A DNA stretch of 64,000 bases. Source: Callaeas wilsoni (taxonomy: Eukaryota > Chordata > Aves > Passeriformes > Callaeidae). The first letter of the stretch is position 1. Every line of letters begins with the position of its first letter. The stretch spans positions 1 to 64,000 of the forward strand of contig VWPU01017519.1 of assembly GCA_013398955.1 (NCBI GenBank), read 5' to 3'. Both the position numbers and the translations under genes were made by a program. Shown here piece by piece: positions 51,253 through 64,000 of the stretch. Under the pieces are notes generated by a model that was given only the letters and a program-made list of their open reading frames with translations, ran no database searches and was not told the origin of the DNA.

Positions 51253-54200
51253 TTAAAGTCCGAGTGACTTCTGCACAATCTGCTTGGCAATTTTGTTAAA
51301 TTGTTCTCTGTCTTCCCGCCACATCTTGGAGGCATCTACATTGGCTCCACTTTCATCATTTGGCTCTGAAATGAGAAAGACAGGGTAGGTGGGCAATGGA
51401 GCTTCTTGTTTCTTCAGGAATGCCACTTCTCCAAGGCTTTGATACACTTCTTGAGACTACAGAAACACCACTAAAGCAAATCCAATGACAGCTCCTAGAT
51501 TCCCAAAAGGCTCTGATTTAATTGACCACCAGAGAAAGGATATCACAACAAGGTCGAGTTTAGGCAAGAAACAAGTGGCACAGCAGCAGGACCTTCTTTT
51601 GTTTGTGCTTTCAGCAGTGGAGCCCCATCATGCACATGGCCAACACCATGTGGCACCCCCAGTACTGTCACGGGCTTTTAAAACCGCATGTTTCTCCCCA
51701 CAGAACATTTTTTTTCTTGTTCTCCAGCTTCCCAGACACAAAGCCCCTCCAAGCAGGCCACCCAAACAGGCTGTTGCTTGTTGGGATGGCTTGTTCTATT
51801 AAAAACCAACCAAACAATCCAAGGAAACCCATAGAACGTGCTTTCATTTCTGCAACATCTTTCATCCGATGATTTCGGAACGCTTGACACAGCACATGAA
51901 GAGCTGAAGTCCCAGAGGCTCCCCATTTTGTATGGAGGTAAGCTGAAACGCAGGATTTACCAGGTCTGTGGCAGCACAGAGAAGGATGCTGTCCCGGGGT
52001 TCCACAAGGCACTAACATACTCTACCCACTTCCCCTGACACACCAGTCCACACCCACCCCAGCCCATGGCAGTATCTCGGGCTTCTCCACATGATCCTGA
52101 TGGTCCACCTGAAAAACCAGCAGGTGTGCAGCTCACCCAGTCTGGTCAACTTGGGCTTACACTACCTGCAGAGCCAGGGCTGAGAGTTTTCCAGCACCCT
52201 GAAAGAAGCTGACCACTGGTGTTTTAGCCTAATTTCTCCAAAAGCCATGGGAAAACAGGATGCACAGGCAGAGAACGAGACCAGGTGACTCCCACCTCCC
52301 AGGTAAGGCTGCACCACAAACCAAGCTCTTGGAAGCCATGGGAAGCCCACAGGGTACTATTTGCCTGCACAGCTTCCCAACAGCAGGTTACTATTCCAAA
52401 GCTAAAACAATCCCATGTAGGAATCTGTTGCTTGCTCTTTGGTCAACTTTGCAGCTTCTAAACCTATTTATCCTTCAAAACCAGTTTTAAGGGACATGGC
52501 TCTGCCCTCTTCAAGCAGTTTGGTGGCTCTGTCCACTGTGTGGAAAATGATCCATCTTCCAGAGAGCTGTACATGACAGAGCCCTTGTTAGATTTGGGGA
52601 AAACCATTTGAAAAGCTCCACAAAAGGTTTTTCACCCCAGGTCTCTTCTCAAGAAGCCTTCCTCTGAACCAGAGATGGCAGAGTGGGGCACATTCCCAGG
52701 CCAGGAATAACAAAGAGAAACGGAGTATGCTGGCTTCTGAACCAGAGGCCATGGACTCCAGTTTACTCTACTGGTTAGGTCTGATAACCCTTCAGCTGCC
52801 ACAGCCAAATCCAACACAGGCTGTAACCCACAGCTTTAAAAGCTGAATGGACAGCACAGCAAATACAGACAGGGTTTTGTCCAGGAGCAAGGAACCAGCT
52901 GAGCCTCCGGACACACTCGACCCATCACTACTGGCTTGGCTGCTCCCAGCCTGGCAGGAAAGCCTTACAGTCACCTCCAAACAGGAACACCTGTTACCAA
53001 CTCAGTTGCAGTTTTTCCAACTCTTCTCAAAGCACTGGCTTACAAGTAAATCAATAAATAAATAAATACCACAAATAAATAAATAAATAAATACCAGGCT
53101 TTAAGAACCGTGGTTGCTGCTGAGCAGCTTTCCACGTGCTTTGCTCAGTGAACAAAGCAAAAAGCAAGAGGCAGCTCCAGCTCACTCAGGAAGTGCAGAA
53201 AGGACAGCAGTGCTCACCTGCCAGCATGCTCACGACCGACAAGAGGATCTTCTCCACACTCTGCACGGGACTCCACCGCTCCGCGCTGCTCTCGTATCCC
53301 ATGGGATCATCCCCAGGGGCGTGGAGGATAGAGATGCAGACCCTCCCATCTGGGTAAACTGCACAAAAAGCACAGAGGATTGGTTGCTACTCAGTGGAAA
53401 TCCTCAGCATCTCCAGATCAGTCTTGAGCATAGATCGGCCTTGAGACGTGGCTCTTCTATGACTAAAACTAAATCCAGATTTGAATTTCCTCTTTAGGCA
53501 AGAGGACGCAAAATCTGAAAGACAAAATCCTAGGAAAAATCTTCTTTAACAAATCTAACAAACTCCTTCCCCAACAGAAACCTGCTGGAAGCACTTGTGT
53601 CATTTAATAATCAGTGACAGGCCCCATGGGAAAAATGAACGACGCAGCCTGGTGGAATAAGGCAAGGATTTATGCACAGACACAGCTCCAAGCAGGCAAC
53701 CAGTCCATCTTAAATGGAAATGAATGCACTGAATGCACACTAGAGTTCTCCACTGGACTGTGACCATGAAAAGGATTACACAAAGGAGGGAAAAGTGTTA
53801 TCTTATATATATTATAAACATGAGAAAAACTAAAGTGTGATGTTAAATATATTATGAACAGTAGAACTGGGGGTTTTTTAACATTACTGAGGTGCAATCA
53901 GAAGAATTCCCACTACCTTTGTTTTTTTTTTTTTCTTAAAGCTCAGCTGCATTAAAGCACCTGGAAACAAGGAAACCTACAAATTAAGGATCCAGGTGCT
54001 TCCCCTCCCACCTTTTGCATAAGCAAGGTGTCTGCAACAGTACAAGTTGTATTCACAGAGACTGGACTCTACTGACTTGGTAATGAAACCAAACAAAGGT
54101 TTAAGAGGCACCACAAAGAGAAAACACAGTTCTAGCAACATGGCCTAATTCTGCAGCCTCCTGAGGAACGACAACTTCAGCGCAATAATTTCAGGGCTTC

Positions 54201-57200
54201 TATTCCTCACTTGACCAAACTGGTGCCATTGCCAGGAAAGCAGGACAAACCAAAGTGGGAAAGACTGCTGGGAGCAGCTGTGCTCATTTCCAGTTCCTTC
54301 CATTCACCCAGCTATGTCTGCCCGAGCACGTAAGCACTGCGGAGGACTTTTATTTGCAGTCCTTCCTGCAGCCCCAGGCTGGGGACTGGAGCTGGTCTAA
54401 CCGTAGCTGGAAGAGGTGAAAACAGCAGGTGCTGAATCTGCACTTTTTGCAAGTCAGGAACCCACTGGCAGAAGGTATTTCACTGGGGAGGGAGCCTCCT
54501 GTTTCTGTGCAGTGCCTCATTCGAAACAGCTGGAACACAGCGGCACAGTCAAGACATCAAAGGCTGACTCCAGGAAGACGTATGGACCTCCTCTCCCTCT
54601 CTTCAGGTGAGACCTACCCCTGCCCAGCCATGGGGCCCCCAGCCTAAGGACGTGGAGCTGCTGGAAGGAGTCCAAAGGAAGCCACAGAGAGATGCTCTGC
54701 AGCCAGGCTGGGAGAGCTGGGAGCGTTCAGCCTGGAGAGGAGAAAGCTCCAGGGAGACTTTGGAGCCCCTTCCAGTACCTAAAGGGGCTCCAAGAGAGCT
54801 GGAGAGGGACTTTGGACAAGGGGCAATGGCTGCACGCTGCCAGAGGGTAGGGTTAGATGGGATATTGGGAAGAAATTGTTCCCTGAGAGGGTGGTGGGGC
54901 CCTGGCAGAGGTTGCCCAGAGAAGCTGTGGCTGCCCCATCTCTGGAAGTGNGGACAGGGCTCACCTTCCTGGAATCAGCCAGGGTTAGATGTGATATTGG
55001 GAAGAAATTGTTCCCTGAGAGGGTGGTGGGGCCCTGGCAGAGGTTGCCCAGAGAAGCTGTGGCTGCCCCATCCCATGGCCAGGCTGGATGAGGCTTGGAG
55101 CACCTGGGTTAGTGGAAGGTGTCCCTGCCCATGGCAGGGGGTGGAACGGGGTGGGTTTTAATGTCCCTTCCAACAATCCCTCCCAAACCACCCATGATCC
55201 TATGACCTCCCCACACTGATGCTCAGTGCCAACGCACGCAATGCCATTAATCACTACTTAGTTGTTTTCACCAGAGCATCCAAGAAGGTAATTTTAATTT
55301 AAGAGAAGACAGTTCTGTGGTATCTCGATTCCCCCTTCACATAACATAAACTGCAAAGATGAGGGAACACACCAGACTTTTAAAGCATTTTCCTTATGAT
55401 TTCTCACAAGGGGAGGAATAAACAGAAAAAGCACAGCCCAGCCACTCCTTTCTGCAGCCTTTCTCAGTAGAACCAGCCCACCAGAACCCCAGCTGACAAG
55501 AAAGATTCAAATGTCTGCTTCAGGTGATCTCAACTTCAGATTAAGAAGACTCCAAGTCACAGGACTTTAAAGAGCTTAGCTGACCATCCAGTATGTTCCA
55601 ATTATCCCATGGAAGAAACACCCATGTGTAAAGCCACTCTTTAACACAAGAGTCAGGCAATTTGTGCTTCTCCACACCCCACTCCTCCTGGCAGTGCTGC
55701 ACACAACACAGCTGCGAGCAGTGAACCTCAAGCCAAGGCCACAGCTGGAGCTGCAGGGACGAGGATTTTCTCAGGGAGACCAGTCCTGGCAAGAAGTTTG
55801 GGTAAATTAGTCCAGCTGGAGCAAGGTGCTGACATGGCTACACTGCTTCCGAGTGCCAAAAGCTGCCCTGCTGCAGACATTAGAGCTCCAGAGGTGATGC
55901 CACACTGCCTTGGGCACGTCCACACAGTTCTGTGCTGTGACATGCAGGTGTGTCTTCCACGGGAGAACAGAAAGATGTGGATTAAATGGGCAAGAACCTG
56001 CACAAGTGGTGCTTCCAGAAGGGAATAACAGAGAAACTTCAAGAAATTGCAAAATTCCTTATATATAGGATGAAATAAATCGATTCTCAGCTGAGATTAT
56101 GACCTGTGTTTTCCAAGTGCAAGAATGTCAGCTGAAGAGGAAGCACTGGGCACGAGCGCAGTGTTTGCCTTTTCCTGCTCTCAAGGGTCAGAGACCTGAC
56201 AGGCTGAACATAGATCCAGCACATCAAACCTGGGTAGTCATCAACAACATTTGCACAATCCATGTTGTTTCAGCAGATATCAAAAGCAACGATTTTACAC
56301 AGAATTCCAAGGCTGATTCCAGGAAGTAGCGGTCCAGGCTGCAAACAGGGGCTCTAAGGTTTTTTCCACGTCCAAGGCTCAAACTCGTTAGCTGTACTTC
56401 CTGTCACTGCAATTACTCCCTCTGAAGAGTCTTCAGATAATACTGTCACCATCATAGATTCACTAAGGTTAGAAAAGATCTTTATGATCATGGAGTACAA
56501 CTCAATCAGTATCACAGAGCAAAGGCCAGCGAAGTTTTAATATTAAACACCTGCAAATGTGTTGTCTGCTTGGACAGACCACTCTGTATCCCCTCAGAAA
56601 TGTTAAACAAACCTGTGATTTCATGGGGCAAAAGCCACGCTGCCTAATAAAGCTGCACCCATGAACAACTTTTCAGTCATTAAAGTAACACCAAAATACC
56701 TAAATACAAGCCATAGAGCAAGACTGAGTTCATGGTGTGTTGGGAACCAATGCCCTCAGGCACATGGTGGGATTCTTGGGGTGTCCTGCACAGGGCCGGG
56801 AGTTGAACACCATGATCCTGATGGGTCCCTCCAAACTCAGCATATTCTATGATTCTGTGACTGGCCAGAGCCTGTATTAATTCACAAGGTCTCACATCCT
56901 CTACAGAAGATTTAAAGGCATGGAATTTGCTGGAATCCTTCTTGGACTGTTCATGAGCAAAAGCTTTATGAGGAATAATGGGATAAAGAGAAGAGGACCC
57001 TAACACAGAGCAAAACTGCTGGGCAGCTGAATGCTTGTACTGCGTGCTCAAGGCTGGAAAGGGAGAGCACCACCCTCGGGAAGGATGTCAGCTCTCCTGC
57101 TGCAAAAGTTTCTTTTTAAGTTGCGCAAGCAACCCACTCCCTCGTGCATCCTGCTGCATCAGACTCACTGTTGGGATGGAACATCTCACACGTGAACCTC

Positions 57201-60200
57201 ATCTTCGGAGGACTCAACGGGTAGTCGAGCGGAAAACTCAGGATAGCAGGGAAAACCCCATACTCGAAACAGGTGTCTTCAGGACCCCTAGAAACAGATA
57301 AAACGTTATTCACCGAAGTTTTAAACAGCTCTTTCACCCAAATTCTTGTCTAATGAGACGTGTGAGGCATGGGTTATATCATCTTCTCCAGGAAACAAAG
57401 AGTTAAGGTGCTCTTACCCCACACCTCATAAACTTAAATCCAAATATGAGGCTTGGGAGGCAAGGGGGAAATCAAAGCTTGCACACTAAATTACTAGGAA
57501 GGTCACAACACTGTTTAATTAGCAGGGTGTGTCTGGATATAATTGGAGTATCTGGCTCCAAGGCATGTTCCAGGATTTGAGTGTCTGCACGTCAAGCGAA
57601 AGCAGAGGCAGGTGTGGGACTCCCGTGCCTTTGAAGATACTGTTATGCTCTACAAGACAGAGATGTCAAATGCTGGAGCTCAAAATTAATTTATAAACGC
57701 CACAGAGATCCCAACTGCCAGTATCTGGCACAACCACACAAACACTTATCACTGTCTGATGGAGAAGGCACAGCAAAGGTTTGTAAAAATAAAAACACAG
57801 CTCAGAGACCATAATTGTCAGAAGAGATGCAGGACAACAATGTGTCTTTGCAGACTTCAGGTATTGAGTTTGCCCTCCCTCGAGTGCAGGTGGAGAACAA
57901 ATGGCTCCATCAGGGCTCTTGTAGAAACATTTCCTTATTGTGTTCAGAATCTAGTTCAAAGTGCAGTCGAGTTGAGAACATAAAGACAACCATTTTATCC
58001 TGCCTACATAAAACACTTGTGGAAAGGGAGCAAAAAACAAGTTTATTAGGCATGATTTATGAACCATCTGGAAGTTGTAACACAAACATGATTTCCCTTG
58101 ATTGGAAAGATGACGAAAAAAGCTTCAGCGCTGGAAATCGTAGCCAAGGAAACCTCATGTATTTAGTAAAAAGTCCCTCAAACAAAGGTTCCACTGTCTG
58201 GGAAATAAGGGTTAGGAATATATTCATGCCTCCTCCTCCCAATCCACATTCTCTATGCCAGAAAGAACATTAAAAGTTGTAGAGCAGCAAATCCTAAAGC
58301 CCTAGAAGACTTACTCTCTCAAACTTTGAGATTAAAAAGACTTGGCTGGTAGATAAACACAAGAATTATGTGATTTAAACATGAATATTGACACTGGCAG
58401 GTAAGGTAAGAGAAACGCATCAACATTCTGCAAGAACAAAAGCTAAACCATCTCAACCACTTTGTTCCCTTTCTGGCCTTTTCCCTAAATTTAGTCGGGA
58501 TTCAATTCACATCTGAGAGTAAACTGAATGCATTTTTTCATGACCATTTTAATTCCAGCTGCATTTTAAAGGCTTATTGTTGAACTTCTGAGAGTATGTA
58601 CATACAGGCATTGAAAAGCTGGTGGGTGTCTATGTTCTGTTTTGAGAGCAAACCCACAGCCTTAAGGGCTCTTCTGTCAAATACACTCAACCCAACATAC
58701 TCCATTTTAGGCCCTGTATTATGTGAGCAAAATGCTTTTGTTTTAGCCACTCAGCGCTGCCAGGATCAACTTCAAAGAAATTATTAAAGTTAATCCAAGA
58801 CAGCATTTGCAACTACAAAACACTCAGCATTTGAACTTGACAGCACCACTTTTAGCTCACAGAGGACATTGGCAGGACCAGGGAGGTAAGAGCATGGCAT
58901 CTTCTGCAATCACCCCCCTGCTCTGCAGTGATTCCAAAGCTGACAGAAGACAAAGCATGAAAATGAGAAGCTCTGACCTCCAGGAGCTGGCTGTTACTCA
59001 TGCAAGGGGTAGAGAAGAGTGGTGGGTATCTGCCAAATAGGAGAGAGAAGCACCTTGAGGAGGACAGCTAATGGGAGCTGTTCAGTTTGGAGAGAAGGCT
59101 CCTCAGGAGGGACCTTTTCCTACAATTCCCTGATGGGAGCGTGCAGTCAGGTGGGGATCAGGCTCTGCTCCCAGAGAGCAAGAGACAGGTCAAGAGGAGA
59201 TGGCCTCAAGTTGCAACAGGGGAGGTTTAGGTTGGATATTGGGAAAAATTTCTTCCCTGAAAGGGTTGTTCAGCCTTGGCACAGGCTGCCCAGGGCAGTG
59301 GCAGAGTCACCATCCCTGAAAGCATTCAAAAAACATGTGAATGTGGCACCTGGGGACATGATTTAGTGGTGGATTTGGCAGTGCTTGGGGAACGGTTGGA
59401 TTCGATGGTCTTAGAGGTCTTTTCTAATGTTAATGATTCTGTGATTCTAATTCTATAATCACAGCTTCACATACATTTGCAAAGGGCTTATTTGTAAAAG
59501 GATGCTGGAAAAAGACCAAACCCCACAATCATCAGATGCCCAAAAGGGGAATGGAAACAAAAGTCATAAGCCTAATTATAGATCTAATTACCTTTCTAAA
59601 CAGCTTTGTGATAAGTTGACTTCAATTTATACTTCTTAGTTTTCAAGCAATCTTTAGGCTAATAAAGTTCTTAACAATCGCGTGCTTTCGTGTCTTTTGG
59701 GGATAAACTTTAATAGCAACACACATTCGTACATGCCAACCAAAGAGGACAAAACTTGGCCTTGAAATGTTAAATCCATGAACACAACGCAGCCTGAAGG
59801 ACCTCACGCAGCGCTAAGGAATTGAGCAACGTAAGGCGAACTCTCCTGAAATGATGCTGCAAAGATGGGGCTTTCAACAATACTCCCCCACCTCTGGTTT
59901 TCAGAAAGGTTTTCACGTGGTATTTGCAGTTCTGTGCCCATTACACCCACTTTGGGAGTGTAAGATCTGTTCTCTCCTTTAGAGATGTCAATACAGCCTT
60001 AACATTTCTGTGTTTCGCATTCCTCCAGCATTGCTGCTGCGAGCAAGAACACTGGAGATAAAAATTATTATTTCCATTATTTAAAAATGTATTATTTTAT
60101 CTCCAAGCCAAGCTCTTACATCAATCTATGTAACATTAGCCAGCTTACCTTTGAACTCACAAATGAGAGAGAACTTTTCAAAAAAAAAGAAACTTAAGAG

Positions 60201-62725
60201 AGAAAAGATGTGCCATTATACGTGCTCTAGCTTTATATAAATTGGATGAAGGAAAAAAAGTATTCTGTTCTTTTCACAATGATGTTACTTACCCTTTGCA
60301 TTTCATCTGTCTAAAAATTTGAAGGCAGCTTTACTCTTACTTTCTCATCTGCACACCTCGTTCCCTGAATCTCGCACAGCACTTTTGAGATTACAAAACA
60401 CTGGAGGAGATCACCACAGACAAATACAAACAAGTCATGTAACTTGCTTTCCAAAGGTATTGCAAACACTGCTACTAACAGGGTTTGTAAAGAGATGAAA
60501 GTAACCAAATGTGTTTAGGGTAAACATGTTTCTATTGTATCAGAGCTTCAAAATTGAGTAGATCTTAAAATATAACTTTATTATTGCACACACACAATAT
60601 AGAAACCAAAATTAAAGCACCTCCGCCTCTCATTTTACGCTGACAAAGACCTGAAGCTCAACACTCAGCACTTTAAAGAGCTTTCAAGTCTGCAAGCAGC
60701 TCCTCTGTTCTTTAACAAAGTGATGGGAAACATGAGGAAAAGGTATTTTCTAGGCAATTCAGAAGTACTTCTGAGTGTCCCTCAGGAAACCTCTGCTAAG
60801 CGAGACCACCTCTGCTGTGAGGAAGTACCAATAAGCAGGAATTTCCTTCCATATTCCAAGAAGTGCATTAAACCCTCTGGGATTTCCACACTCCCACCAA
60901 TCACAGCTGACTGACCTGCAACCTGGCCCATTACAAAGCATGTGTACTGACTATGCCTCTCACAGAAAGCATAAGACCCTGCAGCCAAAATCTCTGGTGT
61001 CAGGCAACAAAACAACCTATTTCCATGCTAAGTGTTTATTTTCAGAGGACTTGAGCTACCAGGAAGCACAACCTGTTATCCCAGGAGAAATCGCCGCACA
61101 TAAGCAGAGGCATTTGCCAACTCTTGCCATCAAGGAGCAAACAAGAGGTGGTAATCCAAACCTCCACTTCACCAAGGTCTAAAATAACTCGGAGGCTCTG
61201 CATGCTGTGCAGCAGGATCACCCACGCAGCCGGCTTGCGTGGAATAGGGAATTCGCTACAGCTCGCCATGCTTTTGTATTGGTTGCATGCATGAGCCCAA
61301 GAGACAGAAATCTTGTTTTTCATCCCTAGACAACACATTCCAAGCAAACCGAGCTAGGAAAACTCTGCCACCCACGCCAGCTGAGAATCTCGCCAGTCAG
61401 CACTGGTGGTTGCAGGGAAAAGCTGCCCAGATCACAGCAGGGAACGAGTGGGGCCGCAGCCACAGCCTGCTGCCCCCAGAGCCCTCCAGGACAACCCAGC
61501 CGTGGCTGAAGGAAAGGAAATCACCAATTCTTACCAAAGGAATCCTCAAATACAGAGCCAGGATCTACCCTAACAACAGACCGCCAGCTTCGACATGGAC
61601 TTAGCGGTCTGGAGCTTCCTTCATCTTTTAGTTGTGCAGTAAAATTGTCAGATGTGAGTGACAAACGCCTTTTGTCCTCTCCTCTACAATTTTAGAATTA
61701 TGTTTTGTAAAAATCACCAGTTATTCCACGTACTCAAAGTTCCCGAAGAAGGTACAGCATGAGTAGGAGTACAAGCAAGAGAGAAAACAACTTGCAAGAT
61801 GCTGGGCAAAAAGATTTTGTCTTTTCATGGCAAATTTTGCTACCAACGACCATACCCACCAGCTGAGGAGTGGAAGAGAGAGAACACAGCTTTGTAAAGG
61901 AGTCTTCATCACCTCAAAACACAGCAGGTCATGATCAGAGCTATTCATCAACAGAACAGTGATCCTCTACACAAAACCACTGCACCCAACTCTTGACAAC
62001 ACCAGCCGATTCACAAAGTGCAAAAAACTTCAAAAGAATTTTTATTTAAATTTCAATACTTTTTCTGATCAAAACCTTTCAATTTTTCTAGAAAAAATTT
62101 GAATAGTAAGTAAACTAATTTTAGACACAGATTCTTTTCTCCTGTCACTAAAAATCTGTGTATTTTGCTCCACTTAAAACTTGTCCTGCATTTGCAGTTA
62201 GGCAATGTTCCAACAGGTCTGTGTGATCTACAAGCACCTGTTTGTTTCCTACAGTGTTTATAAATGTAACATATATCCAAGGGAGCCCAAACGAGGATTC
62301 CTGACAAATCTGCAAGCTTATTGGTATGACACCTGTACAAAAAGTTATCCTAACAAGTTGTACACATCACCAATGCTGCCTCTGTCACCCTGTTTAAAGT
62401 CCAAATATAACTTCCTGTTTGGATCAGAGGAGTTTCCAGCCCAAGGCAGGCCAATGCTGATGTCATACAGAACTGATAGTACTTTTTTACATTGCTGCTC
62501 TCCTAGAAGCTCATCACAGCAACAGCTGATTTCAAACACCAAACAGTATTAACTCACATGATCAGGGCTTCCCATTCAAAGAAATTCTCTTCATTCATGG
62601 GACCTGTGAAATAAAACAGAACAATGCTCAGTGCTACCTGAATGCAAGGTTACAGCTCCAGAATGCACAAACCCTGCTTGGCTCCTCACCTGCCACAATC
62701 CCTTCTGGTGGGTTCAGGGTCAGCT
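51253..62725 (-). CDS. UBE2G2: UBE2G2, ubiquitin-conjugating enzyme E2 G2 (exons 2-6; first exon beyond the window)
   Basis: Exons on the minus strand: 62725-62690, 62603-62558, 57287-57169, 53358-53218, 51365-51253. They encode residues 15-165 of the 165-residue enzyme; the missing first exon must supply 43 coding bases. The UBC fold is complete: [32 protein letters not shown], then catalytic C89 in GRVCISILH, followed by the acidic loop [14 protein letters not shown] that marks the G2/Cdc34-like class. Known role: E2 of ER-associated degradation, working with gp78/AMFR, AUP1 and HRD1. Relative to human (from memory) I see F51Y, D146E and Y152N only. Exon 4 uses a TAG acceptor (TTTCTAG). No indels or stops. 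Confidence 0.96.
51366..53217. other. UBE2G2 intron 5, ending near an (AAAT)n run
   Basis: No nested gene seen. A (TAAA)n microsatellite with one interruption occupies about 53047-53095. Confidence 0.6.
54690..55205 (+). mobile_element. CR1 fragment with internal duplication and an N
   Basis: Sense CR1 sequence runs from GGGAGCGTTCAGCCTGGAG to GATCCTATGA. A 92-base segment occurs twice (54849-54940 and 54981-55072, offset 132, about one difference), and the single ambiguous base of the window is at 54951 between the copies. Confidence 0.93.
56452..56515 (-). mobile_element. CR1 3' end fragment
   Basis: CATAGATTCACTAAGGTTAG followed by AAAAGATCTTTATGATCATGG, a diverged reverse CR1 tail. Confidence 0.65.
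56725..56863 (+). mobile_element. CR1-like fragment
   Basis: GGTGGGATTCTTGGGGTGTC to ATATTCTATGATTCTGTGA; same subfamily as the reverse piece at 8898. Confidence 0.75.
57288..62557. other. UBE2G2 intron 3, about 5.3 kb
   Basis: Long AT-rich intron. Apart from the CR1 copy at 59050-59458 no gene or RNA is recognised; the longest open frame (57815-58273, plus) matches nothing I know. Confidence 0.6.
59050..59458 (+). mobile_element. CR1 LINE fragment, about 410 bp
   Basis: Sense CR1 from AGGAGGACAGCTAATGGG through TTGGATATTGGGAAAAATTT and GGTTGGATTCGATGG to the ATTCTGTGATTCT tail. Its subfamily resembles the copy at 1965. Confidence 0.92.
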
Positions 62726-64000
62726 CTGCAAAAACAGAAACACAAGGCAGATTGAGGTGACCTGGGAGCCCAAGCATTTCAGGGGGTGTTTCAGTGGCCA
62801 TGGCTTAGCACAGGGGCCCCACCATCATTGCTTAATGCAGGACAGCGTTCTAGACAAAATCATTTGGCACTTTGGGGTTTTTTAGGCTCCTAGAACTAGC
62901 CTTGGAATCACAGGATTGTTTAGGTTGGAAAAGACCTCCAGGATCATCGAGTCCTCCCGTCTTCACAGACACAGTAATTTAAACCTGAGAAGGAAGGCAA
63001 AAACTCTTTTCACAAAGCCTGGGAAACACTCTTCTCTTGCACCTCTGTGGTATCTGCTGGATATCATAACAGTCTAAAGTTTGTATTCTTGTAACCTCTC
63101 TGCACCCATTCAGGCTTGATGCACCTCAGTGCAAAACCCAGAACAACACAAAAACAAGAGAAGCAGACACATGAGAGATTTGACAAGCAGCTCTGTTCCC
63201 TAAATGCAATCCAACTCCTCCTGCGTGGCCTGGAAAATGTGAGTTAAAAAAAAAGAAGCAGCAATAAAACAGCCATGGCTGCACACAGCAAGTTTGGATC
63301 CATCAATCCTCACTTTCTCTAGGAAACTGATACAATTCCAAATTCGTGACACAACCTTCGGCATCAGCCCCTTATTTCAAGCTGGCGAAGGCCAGTAGAC
63401 CATGTGCTGATAAAATAACAACCAAGTTTTCTCCTATCTAGTGGACTGACCATCAGCTTCTAGTTTCTGATGTTCTGCAGGAAGGCAGCAGCAGCTGAGG
63501 CACAGTTCAGCCCCAAAGAGGCAACCAAGAGGCCAGCAGTCCCAGGGGCTCAACACCAGCCCCAAGGCTCCCCGTGAGCCACGGGGCAGCTGCTGGAACT
63601 GGTGGCAGGAGGTGACACTCCCAGCTGCTTCTCCAGCACAGTGTTTCCTAACCAATGGCCCCTGGAACACCAGCAGCCAGTAACACACAGACCACAGCCA
63701 CAAGAACCACCACACGCATTCCCACGCAGGAAAACAAGCAGGAACACTGACCCAGGGAATATGTGAAGTCACAAAGCAATAAATGAGACACTTGACCTAA
63801 TTTCTGTTTAGGCTGTAGGTGAAAACTATATGGGTAGTGCTGCACAGAACAGATTTCTGTCTTGCAACAGCTCCTTTACTGCAGGATTCAAAGAAGATGC
63901 AAGAAGATGCCAGGATGCATTGCCAGGAGAGATCACGAAACTCTTCTGTTTGCTCAGGGTGCCCTTAACCTTGGCACAGCCCTCTCTGAAGTTCCAAAGC
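62726..64000. other. UBE2G2: UBE2G2 intron 1 (left part), first exon not reached
   Basis: I find no sequence encoding the conserved N-terminus (MAGTALKRLMAEYK) and no CpG island, so the promoter lies to the right of the window. A reverse CR1 tail fragment is at 62907-62960. Confidence 0.7.
62907..62960 (-). mobile_element. CR1 3' end fragment
   Basis: AATCACAGGATTGTTTAGGT followed by GGAAAAGACCTCCAGGATCA, reverse orientation. Confidence 0.8.

Larger units (their letters stand above)
53359..57168. other. UBE2G2 intron 4
   Basis: AT-rich intron without recognisable nested gene. It contains the CR1 pieces listed at 54690, 56452 and 56725. Confidence 0.6.

Noticed and set aside
57815..58273. 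152-codon open frame on plus in UBE2G2 intron 3
   Set aside because: No recognised family, no repeat or retrocopy similarity that I can see, and no promoter or poly(A) context.

Overview
The window is vertebrate nuclear DNA and almost certainly from a bird. It carries about twenty fragments of the CR1 non-LTR retrotransposon in both orientations, with the avian CR1 3' end (ATTCTATGA-type tail, next to TTTGGGTTGGAAGG on the opposite strand). Introns are short and GC-rich, and gene order is that of human 21q22.3: TRPM2 (+), LRRC3 (+), TSPEAR (-), UBE2G2 (-). Species cannot be fixed from the sequence alone. Human proteins were compared from memory.

Layout. Positions 1-5303 hold upstream DNA of TRPM2, with an (AAT)n microsatellite and a CpG-rich block that may be its promoter. 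Positions 5376-20957 hold the full TRPM2 coding region: 32 coding exons that join in frame into 1,507 residues. A CpG island at 22.7-23.2 kb is followed by LRRC3, whose coding sequence is one exon (24495-25259). TSPEAR follows on the minus strand, tail to tail with LRRC3: 12 exons, 39195 down to 27461, 678 residues. From 39.6 to 49.4 kb I see no gene, only CR1 pieces and one unexplained CpG-rich block near 44.6 kb. UBE2G2 exons 2-6 lie on the minus strand from 62725 to 51253; its first exon lies beyond the right end.

The sequence becomes visibly more AT-rich from about 47.9 kb to the end (the UBE2G2 part), while the TRPM2-LRRC3-TSPEAR part is GC-rich with short introns.

These are four independent genes, not an operon-like system: an ADP-ribose-gated calcium channel, a small leucine-rich-repeat membrane protein, a secreted EAR-repeat protein of inner ear and ectodermal appendages, and the E2 enzyme of ER-associated degradation. 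All coding exons seen are open, with no frameshift or premature stop. I found no new biological system. The points worth checking are splice-site oddities in TRPM2, the loss of Nudix catalytic residues, CR1 sequence pressed against exons, a recent 116-bp tandem duplication at a TSPEAR splice donor, an LTR-like insertion, an orphan CpG block, and a suspect duplication around the single N.
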